DNA from: Pasteurellaceae bacterium
GTDB lineage: Bacteria; Pseudomonadota; Gammaproteobacteria; Enterobacterales; Pasteurellaceae
Length of the DNA: 21,247 bases
Direction: 5' to 3'
Assembly (NCBI GenBank): GCA_900756875.1
Contig: CAAELW010000006.1
Coordinates: 1-21,247, forward strand
The notes under the pieces were generated by a model, which was given only the letters and a program-made list of their open reading frames with translations, was not told the origin of the DNA and did no database searches. Within the stretch, counting starts at the first letter, position 1; the number at the start of each line of letters is the position of its first letter. The position numbers and the translations under genes were made by a program. Positions 13,605-21,247 of this stretch are shown piece by piece.

Positions 13605-16600
13605 ATGTCTGAACAAGAAAAACAACCAGATAACCAAACCACACAACCCGTTAAAAAGAAAAAGACCTGCCGTAAAATTTTATGTGTCGGAAGTGCGGTC
13701 ATTTTTGTCCCTGTTTTAGGCTTAGTCACAGCACTTTCTTTTGATAGTGGACAACGTGCACTTATTCAATTCGCCGATAAAATGCTCGATAGCTTATCTA
13801 TTGAGCAAGTCAGCGGTGGCTTACAAGATGGTTTAGTCTTAGAAAATTTACGTTTTCAAACAACCGGCGTAGATGTGGCTCTTCCTAAAACGCGTTTACA
13901 ACTGAATTTAGCTCGTTTACTTTCAGGTGATATTATTGTTGATGACCTCAGCTTAACGCAGCCTAAAATTGTCATTGATACCAGTGTTATGCCGCCTTCT
14001 GAAGAGAAACAGACTGAAAGTAGTCCAATGGAAAAAATCCATTTACCGGTTTCTGTACAAGTGAAAAATGTCGCGATTACTGACTTTGATATGAAACTCG
14101 ATCAAAGCAATATTACGTTTTCGTCATTTCAAAGTGCGGTCAGTTTAAACAATGAATCTGGCCTTACCCTTGAGCCCACCACGCTTTCAGATGTGCTTTT
14201 CTCAACGGTCTCCCAAACTCAACCGAATCCCCCTCAGCCCGAGCAAAAAGAACCTACTAAACCCGTTGATTGGGCGCAAATTGAGCAAACACTCACACCC
14301 GCTTTTTTAGGTAATTTAAATACGGTGAACTTGCCTTTTGATATGCACATTCCAAGTTTTTTGGGTACAAACTGGCAATATCAATCGCTCAATGAAAAAG
14401 GCGAAGAAACACAGAAAATCACTGTGCCTAAAGTAGAATTGCAAGCGGATGCCACCGATCATTTAGTAAAATTACAAAAGCTCGACATTGACAGCTCTCT
14501 TGGTACACTTTCTAGCCAAGGACAACTCCAGCTCAATGAAGATTTTCCGGTTGATCTCACATTAAAATCGGATCTCCAAGCCTTTAAATCAAAAGACAAA
14601 ACTATTCTGCCTGCCAGCAAAGTTGATCTCAATTTATCGGGTTCCTTGAAAAAAACGACCTCACTTTCGTTAACCACACAGGGTGTGCTTGATGCCACCT
14701 TAACAGGTGACGTGAAACTGGCTGAAGATAAAATGCCATTAAATCTGCAGTTAAAAGTGAAAAAAGGTCAATACGCCTTCGCTGATAGCCTGGCGCCACT
14801 TAAAATTAACGATGTCGATATCAAGCTCACGGGCGATTTATTGAATTATCACGCAGAGGTTGTCGGTGGTGTGGACGGTATGGATCATATCCCTCACACA
14901 CATGTTGATTTAAATGCAGACGGTAAACTCTATGAAGTCACCCTCAACGAATTAAAGCTTGCCGCTCTAGATGGTACGGCACGTTTAACGGGTTCATCAA
15001 ACTGGAAAGAGGGTGCACAATGGGATGTGACCGCTGATTTAAACAAAATGAACATCCGCCCTTATGTGCCAGCCATGCCAGCCGTATTATCAGGTAAGGT
15101 GAGCTCACAAGGTTCCGCAGATTCCAACCATTGGAAAGTGGATGTGCCTACCGTAGATTTAACCGGTAGTCTTTCCTCTCGCCCATTAAGCTTGAAAGGT
15201 AGTGTCTTTTTAAGTAATGAAACCTTATTAAACATTCCTGATTTATTGCTGAACTATGGCGATAACCGCATTGCGGCAAAAGGTATATTAGGTGATAAAT
15301 CAAACCTAGATTTAGATATCAACGCACCAAGTTTGCGTGGTCTGTGGCAAGATTTAGCTGGTTCCGTCGTTGGTAAAGCCCAGATTTTAGGTAAGCTTAC
15401 TGCGCCAACCATTAATACTGATTTAACCGTACAAGGCTTGCACTTCCAAGGGTTAGACTTATCTAAAGCCTTAATTAAAGGTAATGTTGTGAGTGAACCG
15501 CAAGTAAAAGGTGAACTTACCGTCAAAGCGGAAAACTTCCGCTATGGTGACAGCATTAAATTGCATAATATTGATTTGAATGCATCAGGTGATGAAAAAC
15601 ATCATACACTCACCTTAAAATCAAAAGGTGAACCTGTTGCAGCTGATTTACAAATCACGGGGAATTTTGACCGCACTTCTCAGCAGTGGAAAGGCAATTT
15701 AAGCCAAGTGAGCCTAAACTCACCTATCGGTGATTTTAAAGTGAATCAAACCGTTCCGGTGACTTATGACAATAAAAAAATCCAAGCCACCATCGGGTCA
15801 CATTGCTGGATTAACCAAGACTTAGATCTGTGCTTCCCTCAACAATTTACGGCAGGGAAAAACGGCGAAGTCCCTTTTGAGCTTAAACGCATTAATTTAG
15901 ATTTAGTGAATAGATTAATGGGACAAAACACGCTCAAAGGTCAATTACAAAGCCGAGGAAAAGTGGCATGGTTCAGCGATAAACCGTTACAACTAAATGT
16001 GGCAGTAGAAGGCAATAACATTGGTGTGGCACAAAAATTAGACTACCGCACCTTTAAGCTGGATATTCCCAAATTAAGCGTGAATGCCGATATTCAAAAT
16101 AACAATTTAACCCTGAAATCAGACATCAACGTTCAGAATCAAGGTCGAATCGGCACAGACTTAAAAATTAATGATTTAAGTAAAGGCCGACAACTAGGCG
16201 GTACCTTTACCATTGAAGGTTTACGCTTATCCTTAGCGAATCAACTTTTCTCTAGCGGTGAAAGCATGGATGGTGAAGTGGTTTCTCGCTTAAGTTTCGG
16301 TGGCAATTTAGAAAAACCATTGCTAAACGGTAATTTTGATATCCGCAATGTCAAAACAAAGCTAAAAAGCCTACCTTTTGATGTAACGGATGGTCAAGTG
16401 GCAATCCGTTTTAATGGTACGTCTTCGACCTTAAATGGTTATGTTCAAACACCAGATAGTAAACTGAATATTAACGGACAAGCCAACTGGGCCCACATGG
16501 ATAACTGGACGGCAGAAGTCAGAGCGCAAGCGGATAACTTCAAAGTCGATATTCCGTCTATGGCAAAATTAAAAGTCAGCCCAAATGTGGTTGTCAAAGC

Positions 16601-17498
16601 GTCACCAAAACGCTTAGATTTAAGCGGAAACGTGGATATTCCATGGGCAAGAATTGCTATTGAAAGCTTACCGGACAATGCTGAACCGGTGAGTGAAGAT
16701 GAAGTGATTTTAAATGGTCCAAGAAAAAGTAAAGAAGAACTCATCAATCGCCAATTTGCTTCAGAAACCAAATCGGGTATGCAAATTCAATCTGATTTAA
16801 AAATTAAAATCGGTGACGATGTGCATTTAGATGCCTATGGTTTAAAAACCAATTTGAACGGCTTACTTTCTGTGAAACAGGATAAAGGCAAATTAGGCTT
16901 ATTTGGTCAAATTAACCTGAAAAATGGTCGTTATGCCTCTTTTGGACAGGACTTATTAATTCGTAAAGGACAAATCAGCTTCGCCGGTTTACCTTCACAA
17001 CCAATGTTAAATATTGAAGCGATTCGTAACCCAGAAGCCATGGAAGACAGTAAAGTGACCGCAGGGGTAAAAGTGATTGGTATGGCATCTAGCCCACAAG
17101 TCACGATTTTCTCTGATCCAGCCAAATCTCAAGACCAAGCCCTTTCATATTTACTCACCGGTCGCTCATTAGAAAACAGCGGTGAAGCAGGCTCTAGTGG
17201 TTCTGTGGGTGCGGCATTACTTGGCTTAGGTTTAGCGAAAAGTGGTAAAGTCGTCGGCGGTATTGGCGAAGCCTTTGGTATTCAAGACTTAAACTTAGGC
17301 ACTGCCGGTGTTGGGGATAGCTCCAAAGTACAAGTTAGTGGTAATATTGGTAAACGCTTACAAGTGAAATACGGTGTGGGATTATTTGATGGCTTAGCCG
17401 AAGTGACCTTGCGTTACCGCTTAATGCCACAACTTTATTTCCAATCGGTTTCCAGCACAAACCAAGTTTTTGATTTATTGTATCAATTTGAATTTTAG
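13605..17498 (+). CDS. tamB: Translocation and assembly module protein TamB
   Basis: 1297 residues, similar to the E. coli protein (about 1260). A Lys-rich cytosolic N-terminus is followed by one membrane anchor at about residues 24-45. A long periplasmic repeat-rich beta region of AsmA/DUF490 type follows, forming the lipid-conducting groove. The C-terminal TamB domain contains Pro-Met-Leu-Asn-Ile-Glu-Ala-Ile-Arg-Asn and Ala-Leu-Ser-Tyr-Leu-Leu-Thr-Gly-Arg, and the protein ends in an aromatic Tyr-Gln-Phe-Glu-Phe strand like that of outer-membrane proteins. AGGG 7 nt upstream of the ATG overlaps the tamA stop. Three uptake signals lie in it. A Pro-Gln-rich linker occurs around residues 205-220. 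Confidence 0.96.
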   Translation: MSEQEKQPDNQTTQPVKKKKTCRKILCVGSAVIFVPVLGLVTALSFDSGQRALIQFADKMLDSLSIEQVSGGLQDGLVLENLRFQTTGVDVALPKTRLQLNLARLLSGDIIVDDLSLTQPKIVIDTSVMPPSEEKQTESSPMEKIHLPVSVQVKNVAITDFDMKLDQSNITFSSFQSAVSLNNESGLTLEPTTLSDVLFSTVSQTQPNPPQPEQKEPTKPVDWAQIEQTLTPAFLGNLNTVNLPFDMHIPSFLGTNWQYQSLNEKGEETQKITVPKVELQADATDHLVKLQKLDIDSSLGTLSSQGQLQLNEDFPVDLTLKSDLQAFKSKDKTILPASKVDLNLSGSLKKTTSLSLTTQGVLDATLTGDVKLAEDKMPLNLQLKVKKGQYAFADSLAPLKINDVDIKLTGDLLNYHAEVVGGVDGMDHIPHTHVDLNADGKLYEVTLNELKLAALDGTARLTGSSNWKEGAQWDVTADLNKMNIRPYVPAMPAVLSGKVSSQGSADSNHWKVDVPTVDLTGSLSSRPLSLKGSVFLSNETLLNIPDLLLNYGDNRIAAKGILGDKSNLDLDINAPSLRGLWQDLAGSVVGKAQILGKLTAPTINTDLTVQGLHFQGLDLSKALIKGNVVSEPQVKGELTVKAENFRYGDSIKLHNIDLNASGDEKHHTLTLKSKGEPVAADLQITGNFDRTSQQWKGNLSQVSLNSPIGDFKVNQTVPVTYDNKKIQATIGSHCWINQDLDLCFPQQFTAGKNGEVPFELKRINLDLVNRLMGQNTLKGQLQSRGKVAWFSDKPLQLNVAVEGNNIGVAQKLDYRTFKLDIPKLSVNADIQNNNLTLKSDINVQNQGRIGTDLKINDLSKGRQLGGTFTIEGLRLSLANQLFSSGESMDGEVVSRLSFGGNLEKPLLNGNFDIRNVKTKLKSLPFDVTDGQVAIRFNGTSSTLNGYVQTPDSKLNINGQANWAHMDNWTAEVRAQADNFKVDIPSMAKLKVSPNVVVKASPKRLDLSGNVDIPWARIAIESLPDNAEPVSEDEVILNGPRKSKEELINRQFASETKSGMQIQSDLKIKIGDDVHLDAYGLKTNLNGLLSVKQDKGKLGLFGQINLKNGRYASFGQDLLIRKGQISFAGLPSQPMLNIEAIRNPEAMEDSKVTAGVKVIGMASSPQVTIFSDPAKSQDQALSYLLTGRSLENSGEAGSSGSVGAALLGLGLAKSGKVVGGIGEAFGIQDLNLGTAGVGDSSKVQVSGNIGKRLQVKYGVGLFDGLAEVTLRYRLMPQLYFQSVSSTNQVFDLLYQFEF
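13691..13699 (+). repeat. DNA uptake signal core in tamB (1)
   Basis: AAGTGCGGT followed by CATTTTT, in the codons for the TamB membrane anchor. Confidence 0.92.
14132..14140 (+). repeat. DNA uptake signal core in tamB (2)
   Basis: AAGTGCGGT in the coding sequence. Confidence 0.92.
15670..15678 (-). repeat. DNA uptake signal core in tamB (3)
   Basis: ACCGCACTT in the coding sequence, opposite in orientation to the other two in this gene. Confidence 0.9.
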
Positions 17499-17506
17499 GA
17501 AAGGAC

Positions 17507-19051
17507 ATGCATAACGACAAGCAACTGGCTCAACTCGCAGAACCTCATCACCGAGGTGAGGCCCGGGAGATTGCCGCCATTGATTTAGGCTCAAACAGCT
17601 TCCACATGATTGTGGCACGGATTATCAATGGCTCGATTCAGGTGCTTTCTCGTTTAAAACAAAAAGTGAGACTTGCCGATGGCTTAGACGAGCACAATGT
17701 ATTAAGCCAAGACGCGATTGAGCGCGGTGTGAATTGCCTTGCACTTTTTGCTGAACGCTTACAAGGCTTTGAGCTAAAAGATGTGAATGTCGTCGGCACT
17801 TATACCTTACGAAGAGCGGTCAATAATGACGAATTTTTACGTCAAGCTGCTACGGTCTTTCCTTATCCCATTAATATCATCAGTGGTCAAACTGAAGCCA
17901 AAACCATTTATGCGGGTGTTTGCCACACTCAACCCGAAAGCGGACGTAAACTGGTCATCGATATTGGTGGTGGCTCGACAGAAATGATCATCGGTGATGA
18001 TTTCACCCCCTTAGTGGCGGAAAGTCGTCACATGGGCTGTGTGAGCTTTGCTAAAAAATTCTTCCCGAATGGCGAAATTTCAAAAGAAAACTTCGAGCAA
18101 GCTCGCCAAAGTGCAGTCAATAAAATTGAAGATTTAAGCTGGGAATATCGCAAACTCGGTTGGCAATCGGTATTAGGTTCATCAGGCACCATCAAAACCG
18201 TCTATCAAGTGATTACTGCAACTCTTGATCCGAACGGCATCATCACAGCTGAACGCTTACAAAATTTAATTGACCGAACTTTACAAGCTTCTCATTTTGA
18301 AGAACTCAATATCGCAGGATTAAACCCTGATCGCGTGGATGTCTTTGTGCCAGGCTTAGCCATTTTAAGCGCCGTTTTTGACGTTTTTGGCTTAGAAAAT
18401 ATGCGCTACTCTGACGGTGCTTTGCGTGAAGGGGTAATTTACAGCTTAGAAAAAAACTTCCAGGTTTCAGACATCCGTACGCGTACCGCATTAGGACTTG
18501 CCGAACAATTTAACTTAGATTTAGCGCAAGCCGATCGCGTGGCAAATAGTGCGAAAACCTTAATTGATCAATACACCCATTGGCAAAAACCGCATCTTGC
18601 TGATGAAATGAAAAATCTGTTGATTTGGGCAGCACGCTTATTGGAAGTCGGTATTGTCATTAATCATCGCAATGTACAAAAACATTCCGCTTATATTCTG
18701 CAAAATATGGAATTACCGGGTTTTGATCGCGAACAACAACGCTTATTGGTGAATTTAGTTCGTTATCATACGGGTGCATTTAAAAAGAATGATTTACCGA
18801 TTTTTGCTCGTTATGCAGATGAAGATGTCCTTGTTTTACTGCTTCTTTTACGTATTTCGGTGATTTTAAATAAATCTCGCCAAGCGACAGACTGCACCGA
18901 CAAAATCAATCTTAGAATTGACCGCGCTTTACAGACTTGGGAACTGACTTTTGAGAAACATTATTTGGATAACAATCCGTTAGTGTGGAATGAATTGCGC
19001 TTAGAAAGCAATTTACTCAAAGATTTAGAACTCAGTTTGATTTTTAACTGA
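17507..19051 (+). CDS. ppx: Exopolyphosphatase
   Basis: 514 residues, matching Ppx (513 in E. coli) in length, so the C-terminal HD-like half is complete; this favours Ppx over the shorter single-domain relatives. The N-terminal actin-like fold shows Ala-Ala-Ile-Asp-Leu-Gly-Ser-Asn-Ser-Phe-His and Ile-Asp-Ile-Gly-Gly-Gly-Ser-Thr-Glu, plus Ser-Gly-Gln-Thr-Glu-Ala. It releases phosphate from inorganic polyphosphate ends; GppA-type (p)ppGpp hydrolysis is a possible side activity. AGGA at 17497-17500 sits 6 nt before the ATG and overlaps the tamB stop. Third gene of the tamA-tamB-ppx operon; ppk is not adjacent. A terminator follows directly. Confidence 0.94.
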   Translation: MHNDKQLAQLAEPHHRGEAREIAAIDLGSNSFHMIVARIINGSIQVLSRLKQKVRLADGLDEHNVLSQDAIERGVNCLALFAERLQGFELKDVNVVGTYTLRRAVNNDEFLRQAATVFPYPINIISGQTEAKTIYAGVCHTQPESGRKLVIDIGGGSTEMIIGDDFTPLVAESRHMGCVSFAKKFFPNGEISKENFEQARQSAVNKIEDLSWEYRKLGWQSVLGSSGTIKTVYQVITATLDPNGIITAERLQNLIDRTLQASHFEELNIAGLNPDRVDVFVPGLAILSAVFDVFGLENMRYSDGALREGVIYSLEKNFQVSDIRTRTALGLAEQFNLDLAQADRVANSAKTLIDQYTHWQKPHLADEMKNLLIWAARLLEVGIVINHRNVQKHSAYILQNMELPGFDREQQRLLVNLVRYHTGAFKKNDLPIFARYADEDVLVLLLLLRISVILNKSRQATDCTDKINLRIDRALQTWELTFEKHYLDNNPLVWNELRLESNLLKDLELSLIFN

Positions 19052-19054
19052 TAG

Positions 19055-19083
19055 AATAAGGGCTTTCGTGCCCTTATTTTTTA
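19055..19083 (+). terminator. Rho-independent terminator after ppx
   Basis: Perfect 9-bp stem AATAAGGGC / GCCCTTATT with loop TTTCGT, then TTTTTATC. The TAA of the convergent PRD gene (19074-19076) lies inside the right arm. The minus strand lacks a U-tract after the stem. Confidence 0.85.
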
Positions 19084-19439
19084 TCTTGCTCCAACAGCAA
19101 ACTATAAATATTGGCGAGATAATAGCTCTGCTCGGCTTCGGGGATGTCTTGCGGAATAAAAGAAAGCAAATCGTGGTGAATTTCCAAAACATCGGGAAAA
19201 ATGACCGCACTTTGCATTTCATTATAAAAGGATTGATGAAGTGGGGAAACGCAACCGCCTCGTTTTAAGCGAGCAAGGCTGTTTGCAATATGCAATAAGA
19301 GTGTGATGACGGTCGGAATGGACACATCAATTCGCCAATGATGCTCTAGGCGACTTTGCAAAGTCAGAATAATATCAATAACTTCCTGATCAATCTGACC
19401 GCGAATTTTCCAACGGGTTAATTGTTTGAGTAACGACAT
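19074..19439 (-). CDS. Stand-alone PRD-domain protein (PTS-regulation-domain fold)
   Basis: 121 residues, all helical. It resembles one PRD as found in BglG/LicT antiterminators and PTS-controlled activators. Residues 46-61 (Leu-Leu-Leu-His-Ile-Ala-Asn-Ser-Leu-Ala-Arg-Leu-Lys-Arg-Gly) match the first PRD helix with the phosphorylatable His at residue 50. Residues 81-111 match the Tyr/Phe-Pro...Glu-Ile...Ile-Pro-Glu-Ala-Glu...Tyr-Leu-Ala segment, where the second conserved His is replaced (Ile111 by my alignment). There is no RNA-binding or DNA-binding domain and no PTS gene nearby. It may act as a soluble regulator sensing PTS phosphorylation, but this is inferred. AGGA lies 5-6 nt before the ATG. 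Confidence 0.7.
   Translation of the reverse strand: MSLLKQLTRWKIRGQIDQEVIDIILTLQSRLEHHWRIDVSIPTVITLLLHIANSLARLKRGGCVSPLHQSFYNEMQSAVIFPDVLEIHHDLLSFIPQDIPEAEQSYYLANIYSLLLEQDKK
19204..19212 (-). repeat. DNA uptake signal core in the PRD gene
   Basis: ACCGCACTT followed by TGC, in the coding sequence. Confidence 0.9.
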
Positions 19440-19550
19440 AACATTCCTTTTTAAGATAGGATAACTTTACCGCTATTTCATAAAATTACCAGTGCACAGA
19501 TCACAAAATTGAAATAAAGTGAAAAAATTTACTAACTAGGAAAGCAATAA

Positions 19551-20150
19551 ATGATAGATAACAGACTTTTTGAAAAATATGATGGCTTGATTTTTGATAT
19601 GGATGGTACCTTAATCGATACTATGCCAGTACATGCCCGCGCGTGGAGCATGGTGGGGGAACAATTTGGTTATCGTTTTAACAGCCAAATTATGTATGAT
19701 TTAGGTGGCGCAACCGTAAGCACTATCGCCTCCGCCATTATGCAAGATGCCGGTATGCCACAAGAACGTTTAAATGAAGTCATACAAGCAAAACGCAAAC
19801 TTTCTTATGAATTGATTCCAACAGAATCAAAATTACTCCCAACCTTTGACGTGGTGCGTCATTACTATCAACAAAAGCCAATTGCCCTCGGTTCAGGTTC
19901 GAACCGCCAAATTATTGATATGTTGATGCAAAAATTAGACATCAAACATTACTTTAACGCCATTGTGAGTGCTGATGATGTGAAAGAACATAAACCACAC
20001 CCTGAAACCTTTTTACGCTGTGCAGAACTGGCAAAAGCTGAACCATCTCGTTGTATCGTTTTTGAAGATGCCGATCTTGGCGTAAAAGCGGGATTAAATG
20101 CGGGGATGGATGTGTTTGATGTTAGAACGCGCGAGATTATTAGAGCCTAA
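19551..20150 (+). CDS. yqaB: HAD-family sugar-phosphate phosphatase, YqaB type
   Basis: 199 residues; AGGA lies 9 nt before the ATG. HAD motif I is Phe-Asp-Met-Asp-Gly-Thr (nucleophile Asp16, acid/base Asp18), motif II is Ala-Leu-Gly-Ser-Gly-Ser, motif III is the Lys in Glu-His-Lys-Pro-His-Pro-Glu-Thr-Phe, and motif IV is Val-Phe-Glu-Asp-Ala-Asp-Leu-Gly-Val. The small helical cap after motif I is that of the beta-phosphoglucomutase-like group. E. coli YqaB removes phosphate from fructose-1-phosphate and 6-phosphogluconate; the exact substrate here is inferred. The stop overlaps the yqaA start by one base (TAATG), as the pair is organised in related genomes. Confidence 0.92.
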   Translation: MIDNRLFEKYDGLIFDMDGTLIDTMPVHARAWSMVGEQFGYRFNSQIMYDLGGATVSTIASAIMQDAGMPQERLNEVIQAKRKLSYELIPTESKLLPTFDVVRHYYQQKPIALGSGSNRQIIDMLMQKLDIKHYFNAIVSADDVKEHKPHPETFLRCAELAKAEPSRCIVFEDADLGVKAGLNAGMDVFDVRTREIIRA

Positions 20151-20629
20151 TGTGGGATATTTTCTCTTTCAGCTTTTGGGCTGATTTTTGGCAAACCCAT
20201 GGCTTGTGGCTGATGTTTTTCAGCGCTTTCTTAAGTGCCACCATCTTGCCAGGTAATTCAGAAATTGTGTTTGTTTCCCTGGCTGCACCAAAAGTATTGG
20301 TCGGGTCATTATTAAGTGCGGATATTTTTTGGCTTGTTTTTCTGGCAACCGCAGGCAATACACTTGGCAGCCTCACCACTTACTGGATTGGACGATGGTT
20401 TCCGAAAATTGACAGCAAAAATGACCGCACTTTGTGGGCGATAAACAAAATACAACGCTATGGTGCCATCACTTTATTATTGAGTTGGTTGCCTATTGTC
20501 GGGGATGTGTTTTGTGCGGTAGCTGGTTGGCTTCGATTGAATTGGCTAAGTTGTTTAATTTTTATGACAATTGGAAAAGGGCTGCGTTATATTGCCTTGC
20601 TCTTTTTCAGTTTACCTTTCGTGTCATAG
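20150..20629 (+). CDS. yqaA: YqaA family inner-membrane protein (DedA/VTT-like)
   Basis: 159 residues with four to five hydrophobic segments. The VTT-type motif Phe-Leu-Ser-Ala-Thr-Ile-Leu-Pro-Gly-Asn-Ser-Glu lies at residues 24-35, followed by Ala-Gly-Asn-Thr-Leu-Gly-Ser-Leu-Thr-Thr-Tyr-Trp-Ile-Gly-Arg around residues 67-81. DedA-superfamily proteins are implicated in lipid flipping and envelope homeostasis; for YqaA itself the role is not known. Translation is probably coupled to yqaB, since no strong ribosome-binding site precedes the ATG. The gene carries one uptake signal core. No hairpin with a plus-strand U-tract follows it. Confidence 0.9.
   Translation: MWDIFSFSFWADFWQTHGLWLMFFSAFLSATILPGNSEIVFVSLAAPKVLVGSLLSADIFWLVFLATAGNTLGSLTTYWIGRWFPKIDSKNDRTLWAINKIQRYGAITLLLSWLPIVGDVFCAVAGWLRLNWLSCLIFMTIGKGLRYIALLFFSLPFVS
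20424..20432 (-). repeat. DNA uptake signal core in yqaA
   Basis: ACCGCACTT followed by TGT, in the coding sequence. Confidence 0.9.
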
Positions 20630-20696
20630 CCGAGAATAGCCTTTGTGCATAACCTGGTTGTGGGCTAGAATAAAGACGAATTACTATTCAACAGAT

Positions 20697-20725
20697 AAAA
20701 AAACGCCCCTTATCGAGTAAGGGGC
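20697..20725 (-). terminator. Rho-independent terminator facing the minus strand
   Basis: Perfect 8-bp stem GCCCCTTA / TAAGGGGC (20705-20712 and 20718-20725) with a 5-nt loop. Read on the minus strand it is followed by G and seven T (complement of the A-run at 20697-20703). On the plus strand the stem is followed by AAATAACC, so it is not a good terminator for yqaA. Confidence 0.75.
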
Positions 20726-20785
20726 AAATAACCTAAGGAACCAATTTTATTAAAACAACTGCAAGTTGCTTGTTCTATAAGACCG
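20697..20785 (-). ncRNA. Candidate minus-strand small RNA upstream of luxS
   Basis: The 256-nt gap between yqaA and luxS has no ORF of note on the minus strand, yet contains a textbook terminator for that strand (20725 to 20697). Just upstream on the same strand a second hairpin, CAACT-TGC-AGTTG (20756-20768), could form the 5' structure. TATAGA lies near 20780-20775 with TTGAAC about 21 nt further upstream, a poorly spaced promoter. The 5' end is a guess. Alternatively these hairpins act in the luxS leader. Confidence 0.35.
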
Positions 20786-20812
20786 ACGCTAAAAAGAAAA
20801 GTTCAAAGAAAT

Positions 20813-20838
20813 TGTAAAAAAATGTAAAAAAATTTACA
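20813..20838. promoter_or_regulatory. A/T repeat and inverted TGTAAA/TTTACA in the luxS leader
   Basis: A tandem 10-bp repeat TGTAAAAAAA twice (20813-20832) runs into TTTACA (20833-20838), giving the inverted pair TGTAAA-N4-TTTACA at 20823-20838; another TTTACA is at 20854-20859. It lies about 50-75 nt before the luxS ATG. It may bind a regulator or act as an A-tract UP-like or bent element. Confidence 0.35.
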
Positions 20839-20885
20839 AAAACTTGCAATTAATTTACAAATCACTGATTTTCAAGGAAATAAAT

Positions 20886-21247
20886 ATGCCATTACTCGAC
20901 AGTTTTAAAGTGGATCACACCCGTATGAACGCACCTGCCGTGCGTGTTGCCAAAACGATGCGTACCCCAAAGGGCGATGACATCACTGTTTTTGATCTTC
21001 GTTTTTGCATTCCAAACAAAGAAATTCTCCCACCAAAAGGGATTCACACCCTTGAGCATTTATTTGCAGGCTTCATGCGTGACCATTTAAACAATGACAA
21101 TGTAGAAATCATTGATATTTCCCCAATGGGCTGTCGTACAGGTTTTTACATGTCATTAATTGGCACACCAAACGAGCAACAAGTGGCTGATGCATGGTTA
21201 GCTTCCATGAAAGATATTTTAACCGTGCAAGATCAAAACCAAATTCC
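20886..21247 (+). CDS. luxS: S-ribosylhomocysteine lyase LuxS (3' end outside window)
   Basis: The first 120 codons are present; the frame is open at the window edge. AAGGA (20874-20878) lies 7 nt before the ATG. LuxS cleaves S-ribosylhomocysteine to homocysteine and the AI-2 precursor DPD, in the activated methyl cycle. The zinc ligands His54 and His58 (in His-Thr-Leu-Glu-His, with catalytic Glu57) and the catalytic Cys83 (in Pro-Met-Gly-Cys-Arg-Thr-Gly-Phe-Tyr) are present. The third zinc ligand, a Cys near residue 126-128, is beyond the window. Confidence 0.97.
   Translation, partial: MPLLDSFKVDHTRMNAPAVRVAKTMRTPKGDDITVFDLRFCIPNKEILPPKGIHTLEHLFAGFMRDHLNNDNVEIIDISPMGCRTGFYMSLIGTPNEQQVADAWLASMKDILTVQDQNQI

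Noticed and set aside
20823-20838. TyrR box before luxS
   Set aside because: The half-sites match but the spacer is 4 nt rather than 6, and luxS is not a known TyrR target.
1-21247. CRISPR arrays, tRNA or rRNA genes, prophage genes
   Set aside because: No regularly spaced repeats, cloverleaf sequences, rRNA motifs or phage proteins were seen on either strand.

Overview
The window looks like a chromosomal segment from a Haemophilus-type member of the Pasteurellaceae, probably close to H. parainfluenzae (species not certain). The evidence is eleven exact copies of the Hin-type DNA uptake signal core (AAGTGCGGT or its complement), moderately A+T-rich coding sequence, and proteins that resemble known H. 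influenzae or E. coli counterparts throughout. CysE has the H. influenzae catalytic numbering and an Asn-Leu-Asn-Ile tail, and the shikimate dehydrogenase-like protein has Lys67 and Asp103 as in HI0607. Most of the window is conserved housekeeping sequence.

Layout. 1-2819 (+): the 3' part of a yibN-like rhodanese gene, secB, a terminator, gpsA and cysE. 2820-4429: an A+T-rich insertion between cysE and the sdhL/aroE-like gene. It holds a 28-codon leader ORF and two paralogous four-helix membrane-protein genes of unknown function, with three copies of the cysE 3' end punctuating them. 4430-5245 (+): sdhL. 5289-7603 (-): an organophosphate:phosphate antiporter gene with a well-formed CRP-dependent promoter, then udp (uridine phosphorylase). 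7653-9152 (-): a YjgR/HerA-like ATPase. 9275-11670 (+): a tight run of yiiM (MOSC), ychJ (SEC-C), yihY and dtd, with ends that overlap or nearly touch. 11859-19051 (+): tamA, tamB and ppx, spaced by 8-9 nt. 19074-19439 (-): a stand-alone PRD protein. 19551-20629 (+): yqaB and yqaA, overlapping by 1 nt. 20886-end (+): the 5' part of luxS, preceded by a leader that carries a clear rho-independent terminator facing the minus strand.

How the genes work together. The secB-gpsA-cysE block combines protein export, phospholipid precursor and cysteine synthesis genes. TamA and TamB are outer-membrane and inner-membrane-anchored partners for envelope assembly or lipid transport. The antiporter and Udp suit scavenging of phosphorylated sugars and nucleosides, and the CRP site ties the antiporter to carbon status.

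The most unusual part is the cysE-sdhL interval. Each membrane-protein gene is followed by a copy of the cysE 3' end. Copy B differs from the resident cysE only at synonymous positions within the coding part, and copy C has begun to change the encoded residues. This looks like stepwise acquisition of gene cassettes at a fixed boundary, perhaps by transformation and homologous recombination. The second point of interest is a possible minus-strand small RNA in front of luxS.
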